A program made the translations under genes and the position numbers. From assembly GCA_003231035.1 (NCBI GenBank), contig QIHU01000516.1:1-25904 (forward strand): DNA of 25,904 nucleotides, given 5' to 3'. Under the pieces are notes generated by a model. The model was given only the letters and a program-made list of their open reading frames with translations, had not been told where the DNA came from and did not search any database. This document shows positions 1-8,857 of the stretch, one piece after another (position 1 is the first letter of the stretch; every line of letters starts with the position of its first letter). This DNA is from Acidobacteriota bacterium (GTDB lineage Bacteria > Acidobacteriota > Thermoanaerobaculia > Multivoradales > SZUA-115).

Positions 1-1013
1 GGGTGGATTGGACGACGGTGGGTGGGGTCGAGCCAGAAGTTGCGCGCCGCGACCACGAGAGACAACGGATTGGGCGTTTCCAGGATCAACAGTCCGCCCG
101 GCTTCAACACCCTCCAAGCGAGTCGCACCAACCGATCGAGCGACTCGGCGGGTAGGTGCTCGATCACGTGAAAGGAAACCACCGCTCCCAAGCCGCCGGC
201 AGGCAGCGCCGCCAGGACTTCAAAGAGGTCACCTTCCTCAGCATCCAGCCCCCGCTTGCGGCAATGAGCAACCATGCTGGCGCTGGCATCGACCCCGCGG
301 GCCACCAGGCCATGGCCGGTCAGGAGGGCCAGAGACTCGCCGCGACCACAGCCGAGGTCCAAAACCTCGCCGCGCCCTTCCAAGCGCTCCAGGTAGGGCT
401 GGAGGCGTTGACCGATCTCCTCCTCCGTCCCGCGGAAGCACCGTTCCAATTCCAGATATCCGACTTCGCTCGCCGCCCGGGTCAAGGCGGAGAGATCTCT
501 GGCATTGCCCGGTGCGGCCCCCGCGGAGGTCTCGACCACCGCGAGAGCACCTCCCAGCCGCTCGGACAGCTGGGCCGCCTGGCGTCGATAGAGATCCACC
601 TTCTGGTCGAGGCGGGCGAAGAGCGCATCGTTGTGCCGCAAGACGCCAGCGATTCGTTCGGGAAGCCGGCCCTCCAGGTTCCCCAGGCGGCGGGCCAGAT
701 CCAGCTCCTCACGCCCCTGAAGATGTTCCAACAGGATCAAATTGAAGATCCTCTGGCGCTCCCAGAGATCGTTCTGCGGCGTACGGACAAACGGCCTTAG
801 CAGCCGTTTGGCCAGAACAAGCAGCTTTCCCAGCAAGCCTCGATGGCTTCTTAGGGGGAAGTCCCGATCCTCGGCCCACAGCCATTGCCAATGGGAAAGA
901 TCGCGGGTCGGCTCACCGAGGAACTCTTCGATCCTCGGCTCGCCGCCCTGCGAAGACACGGGTGACCCCGTGGCCATTCCCGCGGGTGATTCCGAGCCGT
1001 GCTCGCCGGTCAC
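1..1013 (-). CDS. SAM-dependent methyltransferase, WbdD-like, 3' end cut by window edge
   Basis: The reading frame is open from a GTG at 1013 to the left edge (337 codons, no stop), so the C-terminus is missing. The start is supported by TTAGGA just upstream, overlapping the rplI stop. Residues 1 to about 180 are a charged helical region of unknown role. A class I methyltransferase domain follows: GYLELER near 185, the SAM-binding loop DLGCGRGE at about 219-226, HVIEHL at about 282-287, LKPGGLLILETPNP near 300-313, and DPTHRRPIHP at the edge. This motif set is typical of methyltransferases related to the WbdD O-antigen chain-terminator and of enzymes in surface-glycan clusters. The acceptor cannot be deduced. 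It probably rides on the rpsF-rpsR-rplI transcript, an odd neighbour for a glycan enzyme. The domain call is firm; the glycan role is inference. Confidence 0.82.
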   Translation of the reverse strand, partial: MTGEHGSESPAGMATGSPVSSQGGEPRIEEFLGEPTRDLSHWQWLWAEDRDFPLRSHRGLLGKLLVLAKRLLRPFVRTPQNDLWERQRIFNLILLEHLQGREELDLARRLGNLEGRLPERIAGVLRHNDALFARLDQKVDLYRRQAAQLSERLGGALAVVETSAGAAPGNARDLSALTRAASEVGYLELERCFRGTEEEIGQRLQPYLERLEGRGEVLDLGCGRGESLALLTGHGLVARGVDASASMVAHCRKRGLDAEEGDLFEVLAALPAGGLGAVVSFHVIEHLPAESLDRLVRLAWRVLKPGGLLILETPNPLSLVVAARNFWLDPTHRRPIH

Positions 1014-1019
1014 GGAATC

Positions 1020-1469
1020 CTAACTTTGGTCCGGCACCACGGAAACCGTCACTTCGGCGATCACCTCCGAGTGGAGGTCGACGCGCACCGTGTGGTCTCC
1101 CAAGGTCTTGATGCCGCCGTCCAGATCGATCTTGCGACGATCGACGGTGAAGCCCTTGCCCTCAATCGCCTCGGCAATCTCCGAAGCGGTCACCGATCCG
1201 TACAACGTATCGGTCTCTCCGACCTTCTTGGAGATCGAAATCTTGAGTGCGCTCAGTTGTTCGGCGACCTCAGCGGCAACGCCACGCTCGCGCATGTGGC
1301 GGGCGTCGATCTTGCTGCGCTGCTCTTCGAAATACTTCCGGTTTCCAGGCGTTGCCACCAATGCCAGGCCCTGAGGGATCAAGAAATTTCGCGCGTATCC
1401 CGGGCGAACTTTCTTGACATCCCCACGCTGGCCCAGGTGGCGCTGATCACTCAGCAGAATAACGTCCAT
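1020..1469 (-). CDS. rplI: 50S ribosomal protein L9
   Basis: L9 binds 23S rRNA through its N-terminal domain and reaches out from the L1 stalk base, helping to maintain reading frame. The 149-residue length is normal. The N-terminal signature is clear: MDVILLSD, GDVKKVRPGYARNFLIPQGLA at residues 16-36, then the long connecting helix (about 40-75) and the C-terminal domain with GSVTASEIAEAI and the terminal VEVTVSV-like strand. The start ATG has AGGAGG six bases upstream, and this Shine-Dalgarno overlaps the rpsR stop (ACTAGGAGG), so translation is likely coupled. It is the third gene of the classical rpsF-rpsR-rplI operon and is followed after a few bases by a methyltransferase gene. Confidence 0.98.
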   Translation of the reverse strand: MDVILLSDQRHLGQRGDVKKVRPGYARNFLIPQGLALVATPGNRKYFEEQRSKIDARHMRERGVAAEVAEQLSALKISISKKVGETDTLYGSVTASEIAEAIEGKGFTVDRRKIDLDGGIKTLGDHTVRVDLHSEVIAEVTVSVVPDQS

Positions 1470-1478
1470 CAGTGCCTC

Positions 1479-1718
1479 CTAGTCGGTGGTGAACGGCAGC
1501 AATGCTAGATGGCGGGCTCGCTTGATCGCCGTTTGCAGCATGCGTTGGTGGCGCGCCGAAGTGCCAGTGATTCGCCGCGGCATGATGGTGCCGCGCTCGG
1601 GGGTGTACTGCTGCAGGAGCTTCACATCTTTGTAGTCGATGTACTCGATACCGTCCGCGGTGAACTTGCAAACCTTGCGGCGGCGGAAGAATGTCTTTTT
1701 TCGTCTTCTCGGGGGCAT
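1479..1718 (-). CDS. rpsR: 30S ribosomal protein S18
   Basis: S18 forms a heterodimer with S6 on the platform of the small subunit and contacts 16S rRNA. The protein has 79 residues, the usual size, with a basic N-terminus (PPRRRKKTFFRRRKVCKF) and the family core IDYKDVKLLQQYTPERGTI followed by PRRITGTSARHQRMLQTAIKRAR. The start is only three bases after the rpsF stop, and its GGAGAGGAG ribosome binding site lies inside the last rpsF codons, so the two partners should be made in equal amounts by translational coupling. Nine bases separate it from rplI. A conserved C at residue 17 is present, but only one cysteine is seen, so this is not a zinc-binding type. Nothing unusual otherwise. Confidence 0.98.
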   Translation of the reverse strand: MPPRRRKKTFFRRRKVCKFTADGIEYIDYKDVKLLQQYTPERGTIMPRRITGTSARHQRMLQTAIKRARHLALLPFTTD

Positions 1719-1721
1719 CTT

Positions 1722-2087
1722 CTACTCCTCTCCAGCCGTTTCGGCGGGCTCGGGCTGCTTCTTTCCCTTGCTCGCTTGACGCTTCAGATCCTTGTCGGTG
1801 CGCACCGTCAGGAAGCGCAAAACCTTCTCGTTTTGCCCCATGCGCTTCTCCACTTCAGGGAACGGACTGGAGCCCGTCACCGTGAGGTAGAGGAAGACAT
1901 AGCGCCCTTCGTTGAGCTTCTTGATCGGGTAGGCCAGCCGGCGCTTGCCCCAGCTCTCGACTTTGTCGATGGTGACGCCTTCGGTAGCGGTGAGCATCTC
2001 CTGATACCCGTCCGCCAGCGCCGCCGCCTCGTCTTCCGAGAGCCGCGGATCAATGACGATCCCTAATTCATACGTACGTGCAGCCAT
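1722..2087 (-). CDS. rpsF: 30S ribosomal protein S6
   Basis: S6 pairs with S18 in the 30S platform. The 121-residue product starts MAARTYELGIVIDPRLSEDE and carries the ferredoxin-like fold features of the family: KVESWGKRRLAYPIKKLNEGRYVFLYLTV at about 43-71 and the basic NEKVLRFLTVR strand near 85-95. A Lys/Glu-rich tail (KGKKQPEPAETAGEE) follows, as in many S6 proteins. The ATG at 2087 has GGGAGG five bases upstream. It is the first gene of the operon; a plausible promoter lies about 110 bases upstream (2197-2224). I looked for the known S6:S18-binding leader hairpin in the intervening bases and could not identify it with confidence. Confidence 0.97.
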   Translation of the reverse strand: MAARTYELGIVIDPRLSEDEAAALADGYQEMLTATEGVTIDKVESWGKRRLAYPIKKLNEGRYVFLYLTVTGSSPFPEVEKRMGQNEKVLRFLTVRTDKDLKRQASKGKKQPEPAETAGEE

Positions 2088-2196
2088 TGGACCTCCCTAT
2101 GGCCTTGACAGTCCCGCTGGTGATCTACGGAACAGAGAGGTGAAAAGTGGATAGGTCTCGTGCCTCAATCGGCGGACCCATCGGTCGGAATCGCTA

Positions 2197-2224
2197 ATTC
2201 TACGGATTCTCAGCCAAAAGGCAA
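2197..2224 (-). promoter_or_regulatory. Putative sigma-70 promoter of rpsF-rpsR-rplI
   Basis: Read on the minus strand, TTGCCT (2224-2219) is followed after 16 bases by TAGAAT (2202-2197). Transcription would begin near 2190, giving a leader of about 100 bases before rpsF. The elements match the consensus at 4/6 and 5/6. The position, right after the hairpin that closes hppA, fits an independent promoter. Confidence 0.5.
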
Positions 2225-2230
2225 TGGTTA

Positions 2231-2260
2231 GTTGGCCAGCGCCAAATCACGCTGGCCAAC
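2231..2260 (-). terminator. Perfect 11-bp hairpin downstream of hppA
   Basis: GTTGGCCAGCG (2231-2241) and its exact reverse complement (2250-2260) enclose an 8-base loop, and the stem extends three more bases with one mismatch. It lies 34 bases after the hppA stop and just upstream of the putative rpsF promoter, where a terminator is expected. On the minus strand there is no immediate T-tract (only a later CCTTTTGG), so the release mechanism is not a textbook intrinsic one. Confidence 0.6.
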
Positions 2261-2294
2261 CAAGCCTGAAGCCTACCAAGCTAGGGCAGGGCGA

Positions 2295-4373
<2,079 letters not shown>

Positions 4374-4396
4374 TCTATTTCTCCTCCAGAATCCGT

Positions 4397-4435
4397 GCGC
4401 CATCCAAGTCGATGGCGCTCAGGGTACCGATTATC
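4397..4435 (-). promoter_or_regulatory. hppA leader: possible -10 element and perfect 8-bp hairpin
   Basis: Between the pth stop and the hppA start, the minus strand shows GATAAT (4435-4430), a possible -10 element lacking a good -35. Just downstream comes a perfect hairpin, GCGCCATC with a 6-base loop and GATGGCGC (4397-4418). The hairpin would sit at the extreme 5' end of an hppA mRNA, about 24 bases before the start codon. No T-tract follows it, so it is more likely a stability or control element than a pth terminator. Confidence 0.35.
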
Positions 4436-4448
4436 AAAAGCTCGAAAA

Positions 4449-5102
4449 CTACCGATTGAAACTGTTCATCGCCGCCTCGACTCCCTCCGCGAGCCAGAAC
4501 TCGCAAGCGTCGGCGGCACGCACGGTCATCGCTTCGACCGTCTCCACCTCATCGGTGGCAAACTCTGACAAGACAAAATCGACCAGATCGCCCGGCTCCG
4601 CGGCCTCCGGCGGCGCTTCATCAACCGCGACTCCCGGCTCACCGATGCCCAGTCGCAGCCGTGGGATCTCCATGCTGCGCAGGCTCTCGAGGATCGATTC
4701 CAATCCCCGGTGCCCGCCCGGACTGCCCCGACGACGCAGGCGCAACTTGCCCAGCGGAAGATGGAGGTCATCGAATACCACCAAGATCTCCGCCGGCTCG
4801 AAACCCCGCATCTCGGCGAGGCAGTGCACGGCATGGCCGCTACGGTTCATGTAGGTCTGTGGTTGAGCCAGCACGAGAGTTTCATCGGCGGCGAGGCGGC
4901 TCATGCACTGCTCGCCCTGTAACTGCCAATCGCGGCGCCGGGCGATCTCTTCGATCACCCCAAAGCCAACGTTGTGGCGGGTAGTTCGATACTGCTCGCC
5001 GGGGTTACCGAGGCCGACGATCAATTTCGGCCTCGGCTCCTCACCGGCGTCTTCGACTTCGGGAGGTAGGGTCAGCTCAAGCTCTGGGTTGGATTCGGAC
5101 AT
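4449..5102 (-). CDS. pth: Peptidyl-tRNA hydrolase
   Basis: Releases peptides from peptidyl-tRNAs that drop off ribosomes, recycling tRNA in the cytoplasm. The product has 217 residues; about 25 acidic residues precede the usual start of the fold (KLIVGLGNPG). Catalytic residues by comparison with E. coli Pth: N33 in GLGNPG, H43 in TRHNVGF, N86 in QTYMNRSG and D111 in VVFDDLHLP. The conserved GGHNGL motif reads GGHRGL here (R132), replacing an asparagine that contacts the substrate in E. coli. The tail is acidic and ends in MNSFNR. The gene follows rplY by 66 bases in the conserved prs-rplY-pth order. A start at a later codon is possible, as the ribosome binding site at 5102 is weak. Confidence 0.95.
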   Translation of the reverse strand: MSESNPELELTLPPEVEDAGEEPRPKLIVGLGNPGEQYRTTRHNVGFGVIEEIARRRDWQLQGEQCMSRLAADETLVLAQPQTYMNRSGHAVHCLAEMRGFEPAEILVVFDDLHLPLGKLRLRRRGSPGGHRGLESILESLRSMEIPRLRLGIGEPGVAVDEAPPEAAEPGDLVDFVLSEFATDEVETVEAMTVRAADACEFWLAEGVEAAMNSFNR

Positions 5103-5168
5103 CGGCTCAAGGATGCAAGCTCGCCGAGGCTACGCACAAGCCGTGCGCCCGACGAGCCGCGGACTGGC

Positions 5169-5831
5169 TCAGTCTCCAGCCTCGTCCTCGGAGTCGCGAC
5201 CGATGACCTCCGGCTGGTCCGGGGCCGCTTCGAGCAGATCCTCTTCTTCCTCGGTCTCTTCTTCGACAATCCTAGGCTGTGCAATGGAGACCACGACCCG
5301 GTCTTCACTATCGATCAACTCGACGCCCTCGGGTATGGTGATCGCTCCCGCCTCGGCATGCTGGCCGATGAGCAGTTCGGAAATATCCAGCTGCAAGCTC
5401 TTCGGGATATCGCCCGGCAGACACGCCACTTCCAAATCGCGGGTCACAAAGTCGAGGATTCCGCCATCGGTCTTGACCCCGACCGGTTCGCCGATGAGCT
5501 CCACCGAGACCTGGACATGGATCTTCTGATCCATCAGCACCCGTTGGAAGTCAATGTGCTGGATGATGTCGGTGCACGCATCGACCTGCATGTCCTTGAT
5601 CATCGCGTGTCGGCTCTGCTTACCACCGAGCAGCTTGAGGAGGAAAATTGTGTTCTCCCCCGACCCGGAACGCAGCATCGAGAGAATTGTCGGCCGATCG
5701 ACTTCGATCGCGACCGTATCTCTTCCACCGCCGTAGACCACGGCCGGTATTTTGCCGGCGGCGCGGGTACGCCGGTTGGCGTTCTTTCCCAAGTTCTCTC
5801 GTCGTGCTACTTCGATCGTCAGTTCGCTCAT
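5169..5831 (-). CDS. rplY: 50S ribosomal protein L25, general stress (Ctc/TL5) type
   Basis: L25 binds 5S rRNA in the large subunit; the long Ctc/TL5 form adds a C-terminal beta domain. The start chosen is the ATG at 5831 (MSELTIEVARRENLGKNANR), which has AAGGA upstream; an upstream in-frame start at 5915 would overlap prs and lacks homology. The 220 residues comprise the N-terminal L25 domain to about residue 95 (GKIPAVVYGGG, then HIDFQRVLMDQKIHVQVSVEL) and the TL5 domain, with DGGILDFVTRDLEVACLPGDIP and IPEGVELIDSEDRVVVSI. A strongly acidic tail (EEETEEEEDLLEAA) ends the protein. It begins 25 bases after the prs stop and is certainly co-transcribed with it. Confidence 0.95.
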   Translation of the reverse strand: MSELTIEVARRENLGKNANRRTRAAGKIPAVVYGGGRDTVAIEVDRPTILSMLRSGSGENTIFLLKLLGGKQSRHAMIKDMQVDACTDIIQHIDFQRVLMDQKIHVQVSVELIGEPVGVKTDGGILDFVTRDLEVACLPGDIPKSLQLDISELLIGQHAEAGAITIPEGVELIDSEDRVVVSIAQPRIVEEETEEEEDLLEAAPDQPEVIGRDSEDEAGD

Positions 5832-5856
5832 TGCCTGTTCCTTCGCGGCCCTCCCG

Positions 5857-6810
5857 TCAAACGAATAGGGAGCTGACCGAGCTGTTCTCATGAGTGCGCC
5901 GGATCGCTTCGCCAAGAAGGCCCGCGACGGAAGAGGGTTTTAGCTTCGAGCAGCGACGAACCTTCTCTTTGACCGGCGTTGTGTTGGTAATCAAAACCGT
6001 CTCGATGGGCGCCTCGCGGAGGCGGCCGAGCGCGGGGCCCGATAGGATACCGTGAACTCCCGCCGCAAACACCCTGTCGGCTCCCTTTTGTTTGAGCCCC
6101 TCCACCGTCTTGGACAAAGTGCCCGCCGTGTCGATGATGTCGTCGAGGATCATCACGTTGCACCCCGCGACGTCTCCAATGACGTGCATCACTTCAGTTT
6201 CGTTGGGGGCGAAACGTCGTTTGTCGACAATCGCGAGGCCCGCGTCCATCCTCTTCGCGATGGCGCGAGCGCGCTCGACACCTCCCGCGTCGGGAGAAAC
6301 GATGATCAGATCCGGGATACCGAGCTGGGCGATCGCCTCCAGCAGCACCGGCGCCGCGAACAGGTGATCCACCGGAATGTCGAAAAAAGCCTGAATCTGA
6401 CCGGCGTGCAAGTCCATGGTGAGCACGCGGTCGGCACCGGCAGTGGAGATCAGATCGGCGACCAACTTAGAGGTGATCGCCACTCGGGGTCGATCCTTGC
6501 GATCTTGGCGAGCGTAGCCGTAGTACGGCAACACGGCGGTGATCCTTCGCGCGGAGGAGCGCTTGAAGGCGTCGATCATGATCAGCAATTCCATCAGATT
6601 CTCGTTGGCTGGCTGACAGGTCGGCTGGACCACGAAAACGTCGGCGCCGCGCACATTCTCCTCAATCTGTACGAAGACCTCGCCATCCGAGAAGTTGAGA
6701 ATCTTCATTCTCCCCTGCTCTACCTTCAGGTAGCCACAGATCTCCGCCGTCAACGCCGGGTGCGCCCGCCCACTGAATATCTTCAGATCACCGTACATAG
6801 AGTTCGTCAC
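5857..6810 (-). CDS. prs: Ribose-phosphate pyrophosphokinase (PRPP synthetase)
   Basis: Makes PRPP from ribose 5-phosphate and ATP, feeding purine, pyrimidine, histidine, tryptophan and NAD synthesis. The 317-residue length matches the class I bacterial enzyme. Motifs in order: FSDGEVFVQIEENVRG (40-55), the catalytic YARQDRK segment (99-105), DLHAGQIQAFFDIPVD (133-148), the flexible loop DKRR (196-199) and the PRPP-binding loop ILDDIIDTAGT (221-231). The listed start is a GTG; an ATG four codons later (6798) is equally possible, and neither has a strong Shine-Dalgarno. The gene sits between tRNA-Gln and rplY, matching the conserved order spoVG-prs-rplY-pth, which links nucleotide precursor supply with translation genes. 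Confidence 0.97.
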   Translation of the reverse strand: MTNSMYGDLKIFSGRAHPALTAEICGYLKVEQGRMKILNFSDGEVFVQIEENVRGADVFVVQPTCQPANENLMELLIMIDAFKRSSARRITAVLPYYGYARQDRKDRPRVAITSKLVADLISTAGADRVLTMDLHAGQIQAFFDIPVDHLFAAPVLLEAIAQLGIPDLIIVSPDAGGVERARAIAKRMDAGLAIVDKRRFAPNETEVMHVIGDVAGCNVMILDDIIDTAGTLSKTVEGLKQKGADRVFAAGVHGILSGPALGRLREAPIETVLITNTTPVKEKVRRCSKLKPSSVAGLLGEAIRRTHENSSVSSLFV

Positions 6811-6907
6811 CCGCCAGTTGGTCGCTGCCTTGCCCGCTGTTCATCATCCAAGCCCCGCAAATTCCGAAGGCACCATGCCGCTTTCGTGATCAAAAAACCA
6901 ACTCTTC

Positions 6908-6982
6908 TGGCTGGGGCGGTAGGATTCGAACCTACGGTATCCGGAACCAAAATCCGGTGCCTTACCACTTGGCCACGCCCCA
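6908..6982 (-). tRNA. tRNA-Gln (anticodon TTG), CCA encoded
   Basis: The minus strand gives a complete cloverleaf. The acceptor arms TGGGGCG and CGCCCCA pair perfectly, with discriminator G and an encoded CCA (6910-6908). The anticodon stem CCGGA/TCCGG encloses the loop TTTTGGT, whose middle triplet TTG decodes CAA/CAG glutamine. The T arm is GTAGG-TTCGAAT-CCTAC. It lies 101 bases after spoVG and 97 before prs, on the same strand, so it is probably processed from a common transcript. A tRNA-Gln next to spoVG and prs is a known conserved arrangement. Confidence 0.97.
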
Positions 6983-7083
6983 AAGAAGAGAGTCCATCCG
7001 GGCGAGTTCTTAGATCGTCGCGGAACTGTACCCGATTCAATCAGATTCGTGGGCTCAAAGGTAGTGGTTTTGTTCCGACCTCT

Positions 7084-7680
7084 TCAAGTCACCGTCCAGA
7101 AGGAATCGCGCAGGTGACGCTCTTCGACCTCTTCCAGGGTGGTCGCTCCCGGTTCTTTGGGTCCATTGTCCTCTTCTGGGGACAACGCGGAGCCCTCGCT
7201 GGGGGCTGGGGTGGGTGCCGCCTCCCCACGTTTCCCCTCCTCGTGGCCTCCCGCTTCGGGCAGGTCTATGGCCCCGCTGTGCAGAGTCTCCTCCACCGGT
7301 GGCACACGCGGCCCGGCCGTGGGATCTGTCCTCCCCGGCGGCTCGCTAGCAGCGCGACGCTGGCGGCGAGCACCGGTCGGTCTGCGACGAGGCGGAGGTG
7401 GTGCTCCCGCCCCGTGCTCGCCGCGCTCCTCCAGAACCCGCTCGTACTCAGCCAGGATCTGAGCTTCGATCGATTGTCGGGTGTCATTGTTCAAAGGGTG
7501 GGCTACATCCTTGAACTCTCCATTCTTCTTCTTGCGGCTCGGCATGCTGATGAACAGTCCCTCGCGACCGTGGATGATCTTGATGTCGTTGACCATGAAG
7601 CAGCCATCAAAAACCACGGACACAAATGCCTTGAGTTTCTCTTCCTGTACGGGAAAGACCTTAACCTCAGTGATCTCCAT
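7084..7680 (-). CDS. spoVG: SpoVG family nucleic-acid-binding protein with long C-terminal extension
   Basis: SpoVG proteins bind RNA and DNA site-specifically and act as global regulators in several phyla; sporulation is not implied. The start is the ATG at 7680 (MEITEVKVFPV), with a G-rich tract seven bases upstream. Residues 1-85 are a full SpoVG domain: VSVVFDGCFMVNDIKII (20-36), GLFISMPSRKKKNGEFKDVAHPLN (41-64) and IEAQILAEYERVLEE. Family members usually stop near 85-100 residues; this one runs to 198. The extra 110 residues begin as a Pro/Arg-rich stretch (GAGAPPPPRRRPTGARRQRR), continue as a low-complexity Glu/Pro/Gly region, and end in a more ordered-looking acidic helix with RDSFWTVT. 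A consensus promoter about 210 bases upstream drives it, and tRNA-Gln and prs follow. Confidence 0.9.
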   Translation of the reverse strand: MEITEVKVFPVQEEKLKAFVSVVFDGCFMVNDIKIIHGREGLFISMPSRKKKNGEFKDVAHPLNNDTRQSIEAQILAEYERVLEERGEHGAGAPPPPRRRPTGARRQRRAASEPPGRTDPTAGPRVPPVEETLHSGAIDLPEAGGHEEGKRGEAAPTPAPSEGSALSPEEDNGPKEPGATTLEEVEERHLRDSFWTVT

Positions 7681-7890
7681 CTGCGAACCCCCCCTTCCAG
7701 TTCCCTGCTGGCTCCCATGAGGCGAGATTTCCAGCTTCCCAAAGAAGCTTCGCAAGGGCGACCCGCCGGACTCAGGATCCGGCTACCAGTCGCTCGCGTA
7801 GCCTAAACAAACGAGTCCAGTGCCATAGCGAAGGGACGAACCCCTCGGCCACCACGCAGCGTCAAAATACAGCTCCAGAATTAGAGATCC

Positions 7891-7920
7891 ATCGTAGAGG
7901 TCGCTCGCCCCCAGTGTCAA
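7891..7920 (-). promoter_or_regulatory. Consensus-like promoter for spoVG, with a leader of about 200 bases
   Basis: On the minus strand TTGACA (7920-7915) is followed after 18 bases by TACGAT (7896-7891). The -35 box is perfect and the -10 matches at 4/6. Transcription from about 7884 gives an unusually long leader to the spoVG ATG at 7680. The leader contains a small hairpin AGCTTC-TTTGG-GAAGCT (around 7730-7750) but no riboswitch I recognise. The -35 lies just after the lipoprotein gene stop, so this separates two transcription units. Confidence 0.65.
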
Positions 7921-7936
7921 CCGCCGATTGGTGCCG

Positions 7937-8743
7937 TCAACCGCTCTCGGAGGCACAGCTCACCCTGTAGCCCTCTGGAATCACCGGCGGCGGGGGCAAT
8001 ATAGCCATCGGCTCGCGAACCACTTCTCGCCATCTGATCTGCAGTCCGCCTTGGAGATTCGGTGCAACGCCCGCCCGAGCGCTCCCTCGGCGCTGCGAGA
8101 GAATCGACTCTTTACCCTCCCCGTTCCACCAAGCTAGGGGCTCTCCACCCTGCCGCACCATCCACTGGACCACCTTACCGTCCACGCTGCGGTAGCTCCA
8201 TCGTTTACCCTCCGCGTCGAGGTACTCGGCCCCGGGCTCGATCCAGCGGGCGGGCGGTTCTGGAAGGCGGCCGAGGAGCAAGGTCGGCAGAGCGGTAAAA
8301 CGAAAGGGCGACAGCGGCAGCGCATCGAGTTCGATGGCGCCTGTGAAACGACAATACTCATGGTTGCGATGATCGAGCCAAAGCCCCTCCTCTGCCTCGA
8401 CCGCCAGGCTCCAGACCGCGCGCCCTAGCAGGTCATTGGCCGAGAGCCGATAGCGGTCCGCTGCCGCCAAACGCAAGGTCAGCCGCAGCCCTACCTCCCC
8501 GCCGGGGCCGTCATAGCGCAACCGAAAGAGGCGCTGACTTCCTAGGGCGGCTCGCGGAATCCGCCAAGCTTCTTCCCCCGCCGCGACTCGCGGCAAGGTC
8601 GCTGACCTGTCGGTTGAGAGGGAAGGCGCCAGCGAGCCGCAACCGAAAAGAACCGCCGACGCCAACCAGCACACCACGCCGATTTGAGAGCGGTCGATCC
8701 GGCCTCGCCCCCCTCCGGTCACCGCGAGGGGGAGGCGAACCAC
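7937..8743 (-). CDS. LolB-like outer-membrane lipoprotein, function unassigned
   Basis: The 268-residue product has a hydrophobic stretch ending in a lipobox (LASAVLFGC, cysteine at about residue 35), so it is predicted to be exported, lipidated and anchored in a membrane. The mature part is rich in beta strands: LFRLRYDGPGGEVGLRLTLRL, YRLSANDLLGRAVWSLAVEAEEGLWLD, and later WSYRSVDGKVVQWMV. This resembles LolB/LolA-type lipoprotein-carrier folds (a strand set presenting a hydrophobic cavity), but I see no diagnostic motif and treat this as a fold-level guess. The start is a GTG with only a weak ribosome binding site, and a later GTG close to the signal is possible. The gene lies downstream of the TPR gene, separated by a 12-bp tandem repeat, and both encode predicted envelope proteins. 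Confidence 0.7.
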   Translation of the reverse strand: MVRLPLAVTGGGRGRIDRSQIGVVCWLASAVLFGCGSLAPSLSTDRSATLPRVAAGEEAWRIPRAALGSQRLFRLRYDGPGGEVGLRLTLRLAAADRYRLSANDLLGRAVWSLAVEAEEGLWLDHRNHEYCRFTGAIELDALPLSPFRFTALPTLLLGRLPEPPARWIEPGAEYLDAEGKRWSYRSVDGKVVQWMVRQGGEPLAWWNGEGKESILSQRRGSARAGVAPNLQGGLQIRWREVVREPMAILPPPPVIPEGYRVSCASESG

Positions 8744-8797
8744 CGAGGGCGCACCTCAGCCAGCCTCTCCACTCCGGCACCGGATGGTGGGCTCATC

Positions 8798-8857
8798 GGG
8801 GAGTTCACTGGGGAGTTCACTGGGGAGTTCACTGGGGAGTTCACGGGGAAGTTCATT
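8798..8857. repeat. Five tandem copies of a 12-bp unit
   Basis: The unit GGGGAGTTCACT occurs at 8798, 8810, 8822 and 8834 (last base G), with a degenerate fifth copy, GGGAAGTTCATT, at 8846. On the minus strand the array starts inside the stop codon of the TPR gene (TGA of TGAACTTCCCC) and ends about 55 bases before the lipoprotein start. Each copy contains a TGA on the minus strand. The unit has no spacers and is far too short for CRISPR. Confidence 0.9.

Noticed and set aside
8..800. Two overlapping plus-strand frames at the left edge
   Set aside because: The minus strand here encodes the methyltransferase with all its motifs; the plus frames are low-complexity Pro/Arg shadows.
2088..2190. 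S6:S18-binding leader motif of rpsF
   Set aside because: I looked for the characteristic hairpin with a CCG bulge in the leader and could not fold one convincingly by eye.
6052..7806. Long plus-strand open frame of 584 codons
   Set aside because: It runs antisense through prs, tRNA-Gln and spoVG, all certain on the minus strand, and its product resembles no protein.
8798..8857. CRISPR-like array
   Set aside because: The units are 12 bp with no spacers and no cas genes nearby; this is a simple tandem repeat.
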